The notes beneath the pieces are model-generated. The model saw only the letters and a program-made list of their open reading frames with translations, had not been told where the DNA came from and made no database searches. Of a DNA stretch of 64,000 bases, positions 1-8,299 are shown piece by piece (the first letter of the stretch is position 1; each line of letters begins with the position of its first letter). The position numbers were made by a program, and so were the translations under genes. The stretch is from DASUFP01 sp036274495. Its GTDB lineage: Bacteria; Bacteroidota; Bacteroidia; AKYH767-A; OLB10. Location: the NCBI GenBank assembly GCA_036274495.1, contig DASUFP010000076.1, forward strand, positions 1-64,000, given 5' to 3'.

Positions 1-934
1 CATAAATGCCATAGATAAACAACATAACCATAAATCCTGCAACGGAATTAATTTGCGCCATGCCGAAGTAGACAACCGCAAATAATAACAGTCCGGCACA
101 CAACACTTTTTTCATTCCCAATTTATCTGCTACAATTCCGAGAGGGAAAGCCGCAATCGCGTAAATGAGGTTGTAAAAAACATAAGCATAAATCACATCT
201 GCATCAGAACCGGTTGCGGATTTCATTTTTAGCAACAGAAACACATCCGAACTGTTGAACAATGCAAACAAGAGCAGGCCCGAAACAAGTTGCCGGTAAG
301 CGGCAGGGCTTGCTTTCCAATAATGGATGAAATCAAAAAACTTTTGACGCTTTACCTTTTTAATCGCCGGCTGTTTTATTTCATTTAGTAAATAAGTCAG
401 CCCTATGGCAACCAGTCCCGGTAAAAAGGCTACAAAAAATAAATTCCTGTAATCGCCGGGATGCCATTCAAGCCATACCAAAGCGAGCAGCGGGCCCGCA
501 ACAGCACCCAGTGTATCCATAGTTCTGTGAAAGCCGAATACCTTGCCTTTGTCGCCTGCTCCGGATGCATCCGAAAGAAGTGCATCACGTGCTCCGGTAC
601 GTATGCCTTTTCCGGTTCTGTCGATCATCCGTGACCCGAAAATCCACCAGGCATTTAAAAAGAGTCCCATTAACGGTTTAGAAACCGCACTCAACAGGTA
701 TCCCATCCTGACAAACGGAACACGTTTTCCTGTGAGGTCCGACATTTTACCAAAATATCCTTTTGACAAACCTGCAATTGCTTCGGCAAACCCTTCGATT
801 ACCCCAATTACAATTACCGAATAGCCGATACTTTGTAAATAAACCGGGAGAATAGGATACAGCATTTCACTGGCCATATCCGTAAAGAGACTAACCAGTG
901 ACAAGATTACGACCGCACGTGTAAGAAACCGCAT
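1..934 (-). CDS. MFS transporter, C-terminus cut by window edge
   Basis: Reading the minus strand from the ATG at 932-934 gives an uninterrupted frame of about 311 codons that leaves the window at base 1. The protein begins MRFLTRAVVILSLVSLFTDM and is made of long hydrophobic segments typical of a 12-helix major facilitator permease. A loop with DRTGKGIRTGARDALL matches the conserved cytoplasmic loop between TM2/3 and TM4 of drug- or metal-efflux-type MFS proteins. The substrate cannot be told from sequence. It lies upstream of, and on the same strand as, the methyltransferase at 1024-1908, but with 89 bases between them and no sign of translational coupling. The family call is firm; the missing C-terminus (about 90 residues by family length) is inferred. 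Confidence 0.85.
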   Translation of the reverse strand, partial: MRFLTRAVVILSLVSLFTDMASEMLYPILPVYLQSIGYSVIVIGVIEGFAEAIAGLSKGYFGKMSDLTGKRVPFVRMGYLLSAVSKPLMGLFLNAWWIFGSRMIDRTGKGIRTGARDALLSDASGAGDKGKVFGFHRTMDTLGAVAGPLLALVWLEWHPGDYRNLFFVAFLPGLVAIGLTYLLNEIKQPAIKKVKRQKFFDFIHYWKASPAAYRQLVSGLLLFALFNSSDVFLLLKMKSATGSDADVIYAYVFYNLIYAIAAFPLGIVADKLGMKKVLCAGLLLFAVVYFGMAQINSVAGFMVMLFIYGIY

Positions 935-1023
935 CTTGCAGCAGAATAGTTAAATAAGGTAACCCGGACAGCCCTACCTGATTTTTTGGGAGGCATCAGG
1001 AAATTGCCCTAAAAACAACCTCT

Positions 1024-1908
1024 TTATTTCCGGTTGATGTAATACACTTTCAACGAGAGCCCTTTTCTCGTCAGTGTCAGTAAACCATTCATCATATTTT
1101 TCATGTACTGGAGCCACGGTCTTTTTTCAATATGCATGCGCACACGTTCGTCATCTGATTCGGCAGAAATCAGTTTTTGATCAGAGTTGCAACAGGTTTG
1201 CCGAATACGTGTAAAGCTGATGCCGGTGAGCAGTACTTTTTCGCGGACAAACCCATGTGAGGTAAGCAGTTTGTGGATGGTACCGGCGGTGTAATACGAC
1301 AGGTGTTCGGGGTAACCGATAACGTTGTGGTCGGCTTTAAGCAGATATCTTTCGAGTGTATCGAAGTTTGGAGTAGTACAGTAAAACAATCCGCCGGGTC
1401 GGAGGATGGACTTAATCTGATCTATCTCGTGGTTGGGATTGTTCAAATGTTCCAGCACCTCAAATGAGGTAACAATATCAAAATGGTCGGCAGGCCAGTC
1501 GGCGGCATTCAGTTCACCCTGTTTCATCCGGATACCTTTTGCGGCACAGGTAGTAACGGCGGCATTGGAATATTCGGTACCGTAAACCTCCCAGCCTCTT
1601 TTGGCGGCCTCCACCAAAAAAAAGCCGAGACCACAACCCACGTCAATCAGTCGGTTTGTTTTACGAAAGGGCTCAAACTCATCCAGCAGGTGGTTGTAAC
1701 GCTGCACGGTTATGGGTGATAGATAGTGTTCGTAAGAGTAGGAATAGGTATTGTAGTGTTCCTCAAGTTCCTGCTGAGAGGGTATGCGGGAGGTCAGCAC
1801 AAAGCCGCAGTTACTGCACTTTACCAGGAAGTGTTTTTCATAACCTTTCATTGGCTTGAGCGGACCTTTCCCGCACAAGGTGCAATGCTGATGTTGAGGA
1901 TATTCCAT
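1024..1908 (-). CDS. Class I SAM-dependent methyltransferase with N-terminal zinc-binding cysteines
   Basis: The 294-residue protein has a Rossmann methyltransferase core. Motif I is LIDVGCGLGFF (residues 87-97), followed by a SFEVLEHLNNP segment (motif IV/post-I region) typical of UbiG/methyltransf_23-like enzymes. Ahead of the core are paired cysteines C9/C12 and C31/C34, a short zinc-ribbon seen in many methyltransferases that act on sugars, lipid-linked or secondary-metabolite substrates. The C-terminal 60 residues are basic and lack clear motifs. The substrate is unknown. This is the last backbone gene before the tRNA-Asp integration site; its start is 309 bases from the tRNA, and the two are divergently transcribed. 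Confidence 0.85.
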   Translation of the reverse strand: MEYPQHQHCTLCGKGPLKPMKGYEKHFLVKCSNCGFVLTSRIPSQQELEEHYNTYSYSYEHYLSPITVQRYNHLLDEFEPFRKTNRLIDVGCGLGFFLVEAAKRGWEVYGTEYSNAAVTTCAAKGIRMKQGELNAADWPADHFDIVTSFEVLEHLNNPNHEIDQIKSILRPGGLFYCTTPNFDTLERYLLKADHNVIGYPEHLSYYTAGTIHKLLTSHGFVREKVLLTGISFTRIRQTCCNSDQKLISAESDDERVRMHIEKRPWLQYMKNMMNGLLTLTRKGLSLKVYYINRK

Positions 1909-2217
1909 AAGTGGGTAAAGTTACTTAATTGGCAAAAGCGGGAGACAGAACAGATGTGCCGCCACAGCCTCAAAAAGTTGCTCAAGGTATTCATTTTAGC
2001 GGATAAAAAGCGGATGTCATTCGAATATACTAACTGATATTCAACTGCTTACAATTATCATCCAAAGTATTTTTAATCAATCAGTATCAAATGAATCATT
2101 AAAATTATACTTTTGTGCCTCCAAAAATTTTGGAAAACAGTTCTTTAAATACTTACCATCTTAGGTCAGGGTAACAGGGGTACAACCTCCTTTACTACGG
2201 CAAAAGGGGGTAAAAAT
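1909..2217. other. Intergenic region upstream of tRNA-Asp
   Basis: There is no convincing gene in these 309 bases. A plus-strand reading frame crosses from inside the methyltransferase gene but has no family features. The only signal is TACTTTTG at 2108-2115, which fits the Bacteroidota -7 element TAnnTTTG and could start the tRNA transcript, leaving a leader of roughly 95 bases. No clear -33 TTG is seen at the usual distance, so the promoter call is weak. Confidence 0.35.
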
Positions 2218-2291
2218 GGTTCGGTAGTTCAGCTGGTTAGAATACATGCCTGTCACGCATGGGGTCGCGGGTTCGAGTCCCGTCCGGACCG
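2218..2291 (+). tRNA. tRNA-Asp (GTC)
   Basis: A 74-base cloverleaf. The acceptor stem GGTTCGG pairs with CCGGACC (one T-G wobble), the anticodon stem CATGC/GCATG encloses the loop CTGTCAC with anticodon GTC, and the T arm contains the invariant GTTCGAGTCCC. The discriminator base is G, as expected for tRNA-Asp. CCA is not encoded. The 3' end (2276-2293) is duplicated further along the window, which marks this gene as the attachment site of integrated elements (see the repeats at 27790 and 37533). Confidence 0.95.
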
Positions 2292-2293
2292 CA
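2276..2293. repeat. Attachment-site core (attL side) at tRNA-Asp 3' end
   Basis: AGTCCCGTCCGGACCGCA spans the T-arm and acceptor 3' strand of tRNA-Asp. The full 18 bases recur at 37533-37550, and the inner 14 bases CCCGTCCGGACCGC (2279-2292) recur at 27790-27803, all in the same orientation. Direct repeats of a tRNA 3' end flanking a tyrosine-recombinase gene are the standard footprint of site-specific island integration. Confidence 0.85.
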
Positions 2294-2300
2294 GTTAAAT

Positions 2301-2332
2301 CCCTGTAAATCAAATATTTACAGGGATTTTTT
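2301..2332 (+). terminator. Rho-independent terminator after tRNA-Asp
   Basis: CCCTGTAAAT pairs perfectly with ATTTACAGGG across the 5-base loop CAAAT, followed by ATTTTTTAT. It lies 9 bases after the tRNA and so inside the integrated island; it would end the tRNA transcript. Confidence 0.85.
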
Positions 2333-2351
2333 ATGTAAAATCGGTAGTTTT

Positions 2352-2412
2352 TTAGTCAAAATATAATCCTTGATTAGTCAAAATAAGGTTTTTCTTGATG
2401 GATTTTGACTAA
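2352..2412. repeat. Cluster of TTAGTCAAAA motifs, putative integrase arm-binding sites (left end)
   Basis: TTAGTCAAAATA occurs at 2352-2363 and 2374-2385, with an inverted copy TTTTGACTAA at 2403-2412. The same 12-mer occurs at 27696-27707 between the integrase gene and its attachment site, with related copies on both sides. Short direct and inverted repeats confined to both ends of an element are how tyrosine-integrase arm-type sites look. That these bind this integrase is inference. Confidence 0.6.
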
Positions 2413-2590
2413 AATTAAACTAATTCTCCCATTTTTTTCTTTTAAGCTGTGCTATGAATGAAACTTTCCGGGTCTCCTGGAATATTTTCTGATGACCTCC
2501 TCCCATTAATTCAGACCATTTTGAAAATCAAGAACACAATTCACTGCTTTTTGTATTGACTTATGGGTGATGCGAATAATTTAGGAAATT
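2413..2590. other. Gene-poor stretch with a possible decayed minus-strand coding remnant
   Basis: No intact gene is present. On the minus strand two short open stretches in different frames (about 2440-2570) read like coding sequence, one ending HQKIFQETRKVSFIAQ and further basic residues, but they are interrupted by stops. This could be a frameshifted gene tail or chance. No family recognised. Confidence 0.2.
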
Positions 2591-3283
2591 TTATTTGTGA
2601 ATGATATAGGCATCAATATTTGCTGTGTCATAATTTTTAAAAACCGTATGTAGTGGACTTCCAGTAAAATATTTCCCATAAAAATTTGAATGAATTACAT
2701 AATTGAATACCATCATGTCTATAAAATATTCCCTGACGGGATTTTTGTAAATTTCATTCACCATAATTTCCAAAACCTCTTTTACCATTTTGTAATTTCC
2801 ACCGAGAATTCCACAGTTGAGAAGAGGTTCATTCCAAAAAGGATAGCAAGGATAAACTTCATTAATATATTTTTTTGACCACCAAAAGTCCTTCTTCACA
2901 ACAGACTCGGAACCAACCAGCAATTTCTCGGCAACTAGTTCAAAAGGATCTTTTTTAAATACTACATCTGAAATATCCGTGATAAAGACATTGTTAAATA
3001 TATTTTTCTGTAGATATTCATTGAAAATAATAAAACGACAATCATTTATAGTGTAGGGTATTTTTGAAATATCAACTTTGACAAATGAAAGCGCTAAGTT
3101 TTCATACCTCTTAACAAATTCGCTCGACAAACTATCATGCAGTATAACACCTTTATTATTTGTTGTCAATATACTGTTATACCAACCCTCTATATATCCA
3201 AAATCATCTGTTGGCGTATATCTATCTCTCTGCGGATCTACTTTTGAACATAAGTAAGCGCCAATAATTATATTCCTGCTCAA
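2591..3283 (-). CDS. Putative GT-A-like glycosyltransferase
   Basis: 230 residues. The mid-protein segment NVFITDISDVVFKKDPFEL resembles the DxD-bearing strand of GT-A nucleotide-sugar transferases, where the aspartates hold the metal and sugar nucleotide. The later LLNCGILGG segment is like the acceptor-side loop of that fold. There is no signal peptide or transmembrane segment. It is the last gene of a six-gene minus-strand glycan cluster, with 11 bases between it and the GT4 gene upstream. Exact sugar and acceptor are unknown. The family assignment rests on pattern only. Confidence 0.55.
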   Translation of the reverse strand: MSRNIIIGAYLCSKVDPQRDRYTPTDDFGYIEGWYNSILTTNNKGVILHDSLSSEFVKRYENLALSFVKVDISKIPYTINDCRFIIFNEYLQKNIFNNVFITDISDVVFKKDPFELVAEKLLVGSESVVKKDFWWSKKYINEVYPCYPFWNEPLLNCGILGGNYKMVKEVLEIMVNEIYKNPVREYFIDMMVFNYVIHSNFYGKYFTGSPLHTVFKNYDTANIDAYIIHK

Positions 3284-3294
3284 ATCAAATTATT

Positions 3295-4470
3295 TTAAAT
3301 GATTGCTTTAGATCCTTCTCTATTCCACAAAGCATTAAATAACTCGTAATATTGATTTGCAATATATGTAGAATGTCTTTTCTTTACACTGCTTCTTGCT
3401 TTTTCACTTAAAATAGCAGCAAAAATCGGATTTTCTAACAAATATAATATTGCATTAGCAATTGCTTGAGCATTTTCCATTGGCACAAGCATTCCATTTT
3501 CTCCAATATCTATGAGCTCACCTGGGCCGTAAGGGCAATCTGTTGAAATAACTGGTACTCCAATTGACATCGCTTCTGCAATGACATTGGAGCAACCTTC
3601 AAAAATAGATGATAAAACGAAGACATCGGCTTGTGCCATAAACTGGTAAGGGTTTTCTACAAATCCGGTTATAACAACCCTATCCAAAATGTTCAGCTCA
3701 CTGGCTAGTGATAGCAAAGACGCTTTCTCTGGCCCATCGCCAATAATAAATAACTTTACCGATCTTGTTTTGTTTACAATATTCATAGCTTGCAACAGGT
3801 ATGAGAAACCTTTTTGATAAATTAGCCGGCCGCATGCAACAACAATTGAAATATTTCGTGTAATATTCTTAGCAATATCCTTTGAAAGACGAATAACATT
3901 GTCATCATATCCTGCATTGTAGATAACACGAGTGTTTTTTAATGTTGATGGAATCAGTTTGTTTAAATCATGTTGCACACCTTCCGAACTTGCTACTACT
4001 GCAGATGCTTTTCTGTAGAGCAACTTCATCAGTCTAAGTGTTAGCCTGCTAGTAAGTCTCCTGTCAAAAAAATACTTTTTACTTGGAGTATTCTGAACTG
4101 AGATCACAGATATAGGTTTGGTTTTAAGTCCTAGTATGGCCAATAAGGCAAAAACATTAGCATGATCCATAACTGAGTAAATAACTTGTGGATTGATCTC
4201 TTGGATCTTTCTCCGAAGATAAAATACAGACATCATTAGGTTTCCATAACTTTCGAGGCTTTTACTTCGATTAAAGACTAGTAGTGAGATGTTAGAATTT
4301 AGAAACTGTTCATTTACTCCACCACCATCCACAACTGCCACCTGCACTTTACAATTTAATTTATCAAGTTCATTGGCGATTCTAACTAAATGCGTCTCAG
4401 CACCGCCCCATCCGAGTGATGATGTAAAGATTAGTACATTTTTAACGGTATGACTATTATTCTTTGTCAT
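3295..4470 (-). CDS. GT4-family (GT-B fold) glycosyltransferase
   Basis: 391 residues with the layout of GT4 retaining transferases. The N-terminal acceptor domain starts with TSSLGWGGAETHLVRIANEL. The C-terminal nucleotide-sugar domain starts around GRLIYQKGFSYLLQAM, and the E-x7-E motif appears in EGCSNVIAEAM. It is cytoplasmic and predicted to add a sugar to a lipid-linked or nascent surface glycan. Its start overlaps the stop of the preceding gene by 4 bases (ATGA type), so the two are translationally coupled. Donor and acceptor cannot be inferred. Confidence 0.88.
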   Translation of the reverse strand: MTKNNSHTVKNVLIFTSSLGWGGAETHLVRIANELDKLNCKVQVAVVDGGGVNEQFLNSNISLLVFNRSKSLESYGNLMMSVFYLRRKIQEINPQVIYSVMDHANVFALLAILGLKTKPISVISVQNTPSKKYFFDRRLTSRLTLRLMKLLYRKASAVVASSEGVQHDLNKLIPSTLKNTRVIYNAGYDDNVIRLSKDIAKNITRNISIVVACGRLIYQKGFSYLLQAMNIVNKTRSVKLFIIGDGPEKASLLSLASELNILDRVVITGFVENPYQFMAQADVFVLSSIFEGCSNVIAEAMSIGVPVISTDCPYGPGELIDIGENGMLVPMENAQAIANAILYLLENPIFAAILSEKARSSVKKRHSTYIANQYYELFNALWNREGSKAII

Positions 4471-5180
4471 AATTTTATTTTGTAGTAATCGATAATGCGA
4501 CGATGACCTACATGTAGGATTATCTCATCTCCAATTGATTCTTGTGTTTCACAAACACACCATTGAGGAGGTAACAAATACGGAGTAAAGCCAGATTCCC
4601 ACATTGCTTGCCACATAATTAAAGGTGCTCGCGCAGGAGATAAATGCATAATATTTACACATGCTTCTAAATATTTTCTTGCTCTAGAATTCTTTGTATA
4701 AAATGAAAGTGGTGTAGTGTTGATCGCGAATCCATAACCTCCACTTTCATCAATAATTGATGATCCATCCATTCCAATGATTGAATCCGTTTTAACCAAA
4801 ACTCTTGGATTCATTGGAGCACAAAATCCAAATCTCTGAGTTATGGGACGAATGTAACTTACATTCTCAGAAACTATAAACATATCTGAATCCATGGCAA
4901 TTGCCAAGTCAGCTTTAGATTCCATTAAACCTACGAATTTAAATAAATCACTACTTCTGTAACCAAACCTTGGATGATTAGTGTCAAGAGGCGAAACGAC
5001 CTTCTTTAATGTCACTCCAGCCATTTTCAGATCAAAATCACTGTATACAGTGAATATTGCATCTGGGAAATACCTTTTGATCGAAGTAAGCGAAGGCTCT
5101 AGTCTATCTAATTTATCTAAATGATCGCCTCCTCCATTTCGTCTTTTTACACCAAATTCGCTAAAAATAAACTCAACCAT
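4467..5180 (-). CDS. Hypothetical GT-A-like protein in glycan cluster
   Basis: 237 residues. ADLAIAMDSDMFIVSENV carries a D-S-D triad flanked by hydrophobic strands, as in GT-A glycosyltransferases, and the C-terminal HVGHR may supply a metal-ligand histidine. No named family is recognised. It overlaps the downstream GT4 gene by 4 bases and follows the esterase gene by 16 bases, so it belongs to the same operon. Role in building or decorating the same glycan is inferred from position. Confidence 0.5.
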   Translation of the reverse strand: MVEFIFSEFGVKRRNGGGDHLDKLDRLEPSLTSIKRYFPDAIFTVYSDFDLKMAGVTLKKVVSPLDTNHPRFGYRSSDLFKFVGLMESKADLAIAMDSDMFIVSENVSYIRPITQRFGFCAPMNPRVLVKTDSIIGMDGSSIIDESGGYGFAINTTPLSFYTKNSRARKYLEACVNIMHLSPARAPLIMWQAMWESGFTPYLLPPQWCVCETQESIGDEIILHVGHRRIIDYYKIKL

Positions 5181-5196
5181 ATATAAGGAGTATTGT

Positions 5197-6165
5197 TTAA
5201 AGCATTTTTAAGAACTGAAATATTTCATCTGAGTGATCTGGAAGGCGCTCATGACCATAGTCCGGGTATATCCGGATGGATTTTTCTGCGCGTATTTTAT
5301 TGTACATCGCAAATTGTGTAGACGGAGGACATCGAGTATCTGATAGCGCTATAGCCATTAAAGTCTCGCCTTTAATGCGACCAGATAAATGCTGAATATC
5401 AATATATCCGAGAGTATTAAAAATTTCATCTAGTTTTTCATGTCTAGGATCGAACCGACGTATATATTCATTGATTTCCATGTATGCACTGTCTTCTGTA
5501 TTTAATTGCCATGCCCTTTTGTAGTCGCACAAGAAAGGAAATATTGGTGCGATTTTCTTAATTTGTGGTACAAGAGCCGCACATGCTATCGAAAGTGCTC
5601 CGCCTTGACTTTCGCCAGTTACGCCGATTCTGTTTGGATCTACACCATCTAAATTCATCACAACTTTTGCAAGTTGAACCGTATCTAAAAAAATGTCACG
5701 GTACATTAGGTTGTTAGGATTATCAATTATACCTCTAACTATATGACCTCTTAATGACCAGCCTTTACTATATCCACTATCTATACTTTTACCACCCTGT
5801 CCTCGACATTCCATAGCCGCAACTGTAAATCCCATTGCTGCATAACAAAGTTTGGTTGGTTTTTCAGACCATCCTCCTGAATTACCGGAATATCCATGAA
5901 ATATCAACAAGCCTGGTCCTTTAATTTGCAGATCAATTGGCCTTATCAATTTTGCATATATTCTCGCCCCTTTAGTACTTGTAAAATATAAATGATAACA
6001 CTTAGCAAAAGGAACTGTGAAATCTGTTTCCTCAATACTAATATCTGGATCAATTTGATTTAGTTCTTGTAAACAATCATTCCAAAAATCATCGAAATTC
6101 AATGGTCTGGGATTTATTCCTTTATACCCTCTCATCTGGTCTAATGACATTTCACTTTCTATCAT
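5197..6165 (-). CDS. Acetylxylan esterase / cephalosporin-C deacetylase family (AXE1) hydrolase
   Basis: 322 residues with an alpha/beta-hydrolase fold. The oxyanion region is LLIFHGYSGNSG, the nucleophile elbow is GESQGG, the acid is in SDTRCPPST and the catalytic histidine is in DYGHE, the order and spacing of the AXE1 family (PF05448). These enzymes remove acetyl groups from sugars. No signal peptide is visible, so in this cluster it may edit acetylation of a glycan precursor inside the cell. Its ATG overlaps the stop of the upstream GT4 gene by 4 bases. A second start at the internal Met6 is possible. Confidence 0.8.
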   Translation of the reverse strand: MIESEMSLDQMRGYKGINPRPLNFDDFWNDCLQELNQIDPDISIEETDFTVPFAKCYHLYFTSTKGARIYAKLIRPIDLQIKGPGLLIFHGYSGNSGGWSEKPTKLCYAAMGFTVAAMECRGQGGKSIDSGYSKGWSLRGHIVRGIIDNPNNLMYRDIFLDTVQLAKVVMNLDGVDPNRIGVTGESQGGALSIACAALVPQIKKIAPIFPFLCDYKRAWQLNTEDSAYMEINEYIRRFDPRHEKLDEIFNTLGYIDIQHLSGRIKGETLMAIALSDTRCPPSTQFAMYNKIRAEKSIRIYPDYGHERLPDHSDEIFQFLKML

Positions 6166-7343
6166 AAATACGATTTTAATAGGTTTTCAAAATTATTTTC
6201 GTATAGGCTTGTTATGCTATCCCACTTATGGTTATTTATAATGTAATCTCTAGCACTTACTTGCAAGTTATGACGTAAAATTGGATTATCAATCAAATCT
6301 TCAATGGCTGCCGACAGTTGAAAAATATCACCACTCTTATATAATACTCCGGTCCTCCTATCGTTTATAATTTCTTTTGAAGCGTCAATAGAGCTCGCTA
6401 TTAATGCGCAACCTGATGACATAGCCTCTAAATATACTCGAGGTTGAGTATCGGTTTCACATGGCATCACAACAATGTCGGTTGCTGCGAAATAAGTGTT
6501 TACAATTTCGTAGTCGATCCATCCAGTAAATCTAAAATCATTTTCTATGTTTTTTTCCTTACAATAACTTGTCATCTCATAATAACATGGCCCATTTCCT
6601 ATAATTAAGAATGTAACATTTTTTTTCCTTTTTAAAATACCTTCTGCGGCTAAAATGAAGTCCATCGGACGTTTAATAGATTCCAACCCCGATATATGAC
6701 TTACTACTACGTTTTGATGTGGTATACTATACCGATCTTTTATTGACATACCATTTTCGGATGGAGAGAATTTTGATGTATTTACAGCATTAGGAATATG
6801 TACACAATTGTTGATTCCAACAGATTTTAAGTGTTTTAAAATATGATTTGCAGGTGTAATCAAAAGATCACTTTTCCTATATTCAGTTAAAAACATTTCA
6901 GCTACATCTTGAGGTAATGTATTATTGAAAATACCTAAAGTTGTGGCTCCTGCTACTCTCAATACAACTTTTGCTTTATGATTTTTTACTGCCTTTGGGA
7001 TGTCCCAAATAAAAGTCTCTCTGCCTAACATGATAATATCAGGATCACATTTTATAAGAACACTTGGTAATATTGACAATATTGAATTTCGCTCCTTATT
7101 ACTGTATTCATGAGAAAATTGGCTGTGAGTAGAAGTGTTATAATAAGGAACCGTATATCGAAAAATTGTTGTTTTGGGTATTAAACTATTAAAATGACTT
7201 AAGTTTGCTGCGTCAGTGTCAGTAATTGGAGCTATTGCGAAAACCTTGTGATCGCGCTTTGCTAGATGTGTAACAATTTGCGATCCAGAAATTGCAGAAC
7301 CGCCTGGATGTGGATGTAAAGTACCAATATATAGAATATTCAT
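6162..7343 (-). CDS. GT4-family glycosyltransferase
   Basis: About 393 residues from the ATG at 7341-7343, chosen because the protein then starts MNILYIGTLHPHPGGSAISG, the normal first strand and glycine-rich loop of the fold; the longer frame (from 7388) would overlap the sulfotransferase gene. The donor domain has SGLESIKRPMDFI and the E-x7-E motif in ETDTQPRVYLEAM. It starts 8 bases after the sulfotransferase stop. Sugar specificity is unknown. Confidence 0.87.
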   Translation of the reverse strand: MNILYIGTLHPHPGGSAISGSQIVTHLAKRDHKVFAIAPITDTDAANLSHFNSLIPKTTIFRYTVPYYNTSTHSQFSHEYSNKERNSILSILPSVLIKCDPDIIMLGRETFIWDIPKAVKNHKAKVVLRVAGATTLGIFNNTLPQDVAEMFLTEYRKSDLLITPANHILKHLKSVGINNCVHIPNAVNTSKFSPSENGMSIKDRYSIPHQNVVVSHISGLESIKRPMDFILAAEGILKRKKNVTFLIIGNGPCYYEMTSYCKEKNIENDFRFTGWIDYEIVNTYFAATDIVVMPCETDTQPRVYLEAMSSGCALIASSIDASKEIINDRRTGVLYKSGDIFQLSAAIEDLIDNPILRHNLQVSARDYIINNHKWDSITSLYENNFENLLKSYL

Positions 7344-7350
7344 ACCTGTT

Positions 7351-7923
7351 TTAAATAATGCTATCAAATGAATAGTTAAAGTATTCAATATCGTCTTGAA
7401 ATCTCTCTTTAACTAATTGCACCAATTCAGCATCATAATATTGAGAGTAATGTTTGCCTTCAGAATTATTATTGACATGAGGGAGTTGTTGATCTAAATT
7501 TAACTGCTTACAAACAAATTTCCAATCGTTTGACAGTGTTTCAAATCTCCCAATGAAATCTACCATCACACATTTGTTGCCGTTGTAATCGCTAGCAGTA
7601 ACCCATTCTAATTGTGGGTTTAAATGCCCTCCGGGATCTCTAGCCCAATCAGAAAATGATCTGTTATCTTGAAGAATTTTATCCTTATTATGTTTTTTTC
7701 TATATAAATATTGTGAGACCATTCGATCCCAAGGATTTCGTACTATTGAAAATTTGAAATATTTGTCAAAAATGAATGGGTAAATGAGTTTATAATACGA
7801 TATGAACTCATGTTTTTCAGGTACATCAATGACGGAAGCATCTGGATAGAAAAGAGTTTCAATACTAGTGCCTCCAGTATTATTGATATGTACGAAAATA
7901 AATTGATGCTTGTGCGAAATCAT
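7351..7923 (-). CDS. Sulfotransferase family 2 protein
   Basis: 190 residues. The 5'-phosphosulfate loop is seen in FVHINNTGGTSIE and the 3'-phosphate motif in SIVRNPWDRMVSQYLY, which together define PAPS-dependent carbohydrate sulfotransferases (PF03567-like). It would transfer sulfate to a hydroxyl on the glycan built by the neighbouring enzymes. It is the first gene of the minus-strand cluster, so a promoter should lie within 7924-8286. It is short for the family but has both cofactor motifs. Confidence 0.8.
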   Translation of the reverse strand: MISHKHQFIFVHINNTGGTSIETLFYPDASVIDVPEKHEFISYYKLIYPFIFDKYFKFSIVRNPWDRMVSQYLYRKKHNKDKILQDNRSFSDWARDPGGHLNPQLEWVTASDYNGNKCVMVDFIGRFETLSNDWKFVCKQLNLDQQLPHVNNNSEGKHYSQYYDAELVQLVKERFQDDIEYFNYSFDSII

Positions 7924-8277
7924 AATTTATAAGTTAATTGGTACCATCAGTAATGCTATCTCGGGTTTCATTCATATCCCGAATGTGAATATTGCGTAAA
8001 TACCACGCAACAAAGCGCTGTCAGTCGTACGGAAAATTCTGCTTAAAGAAATCAGCCTAATATCCTCTTTTATTTTTTCGTAAATATTCATATCATTATA
8101 TTCAATAATTGTTTTCAATTATTTTTTAAAGAGTCATTAGTAATATTAAAGTTCAAGATACAGATATAGAAACTGCTAAGCCATTAGCATTTCCTGCACA
8201 ATTTGATGCTCCGAAAAAGTCAAATGATGGGTTCCGAAAGTAAAAAATAAGTAGATCAAATCCACTTATGGAGAAAC
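7924..8277. other. Intergenic region between glycan cluster and serine recombinase
   Basis: No full gene. On the plus strand, 8130-8243 is open for 37 codons without a start codon and ends AKPLAFPAQFDAPKKSNDGF plus RK and a TAA. The composition looks like a real protein C-terminus, so it may be the remnant of a gene cut off by insertion of the adjacent element. No family recognised. The promoter for the leftward glycan cluster should also lie here, but I could not pick out a clear motif. Confidence 0.3.
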
Positions 8278-8299
8278 TTAATTGGTCTATTTGCACACA
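8278..8299. repeat. Possible left core repeat of a serine-recombinase element
   Basis: TTAAT followed four bases later by CTATTTGCACACA (8287-8299) is matched at 26024-26044 by TTAAT, three bases, then the identical CTATTTGCACACA, in the same orientation. The repeat overlaps the stop codon of the large serine recombinase, where such elements normally have an attachment site. A 13-base match alone can arise by chance in a window this size, so position is the main support. Confidence 0.4.

Noticed and set aside
1726..2037. Plus-strand 103-codon frame
   Set aside because: It is mostly antisense to the methyltransferase gene and has no family features.
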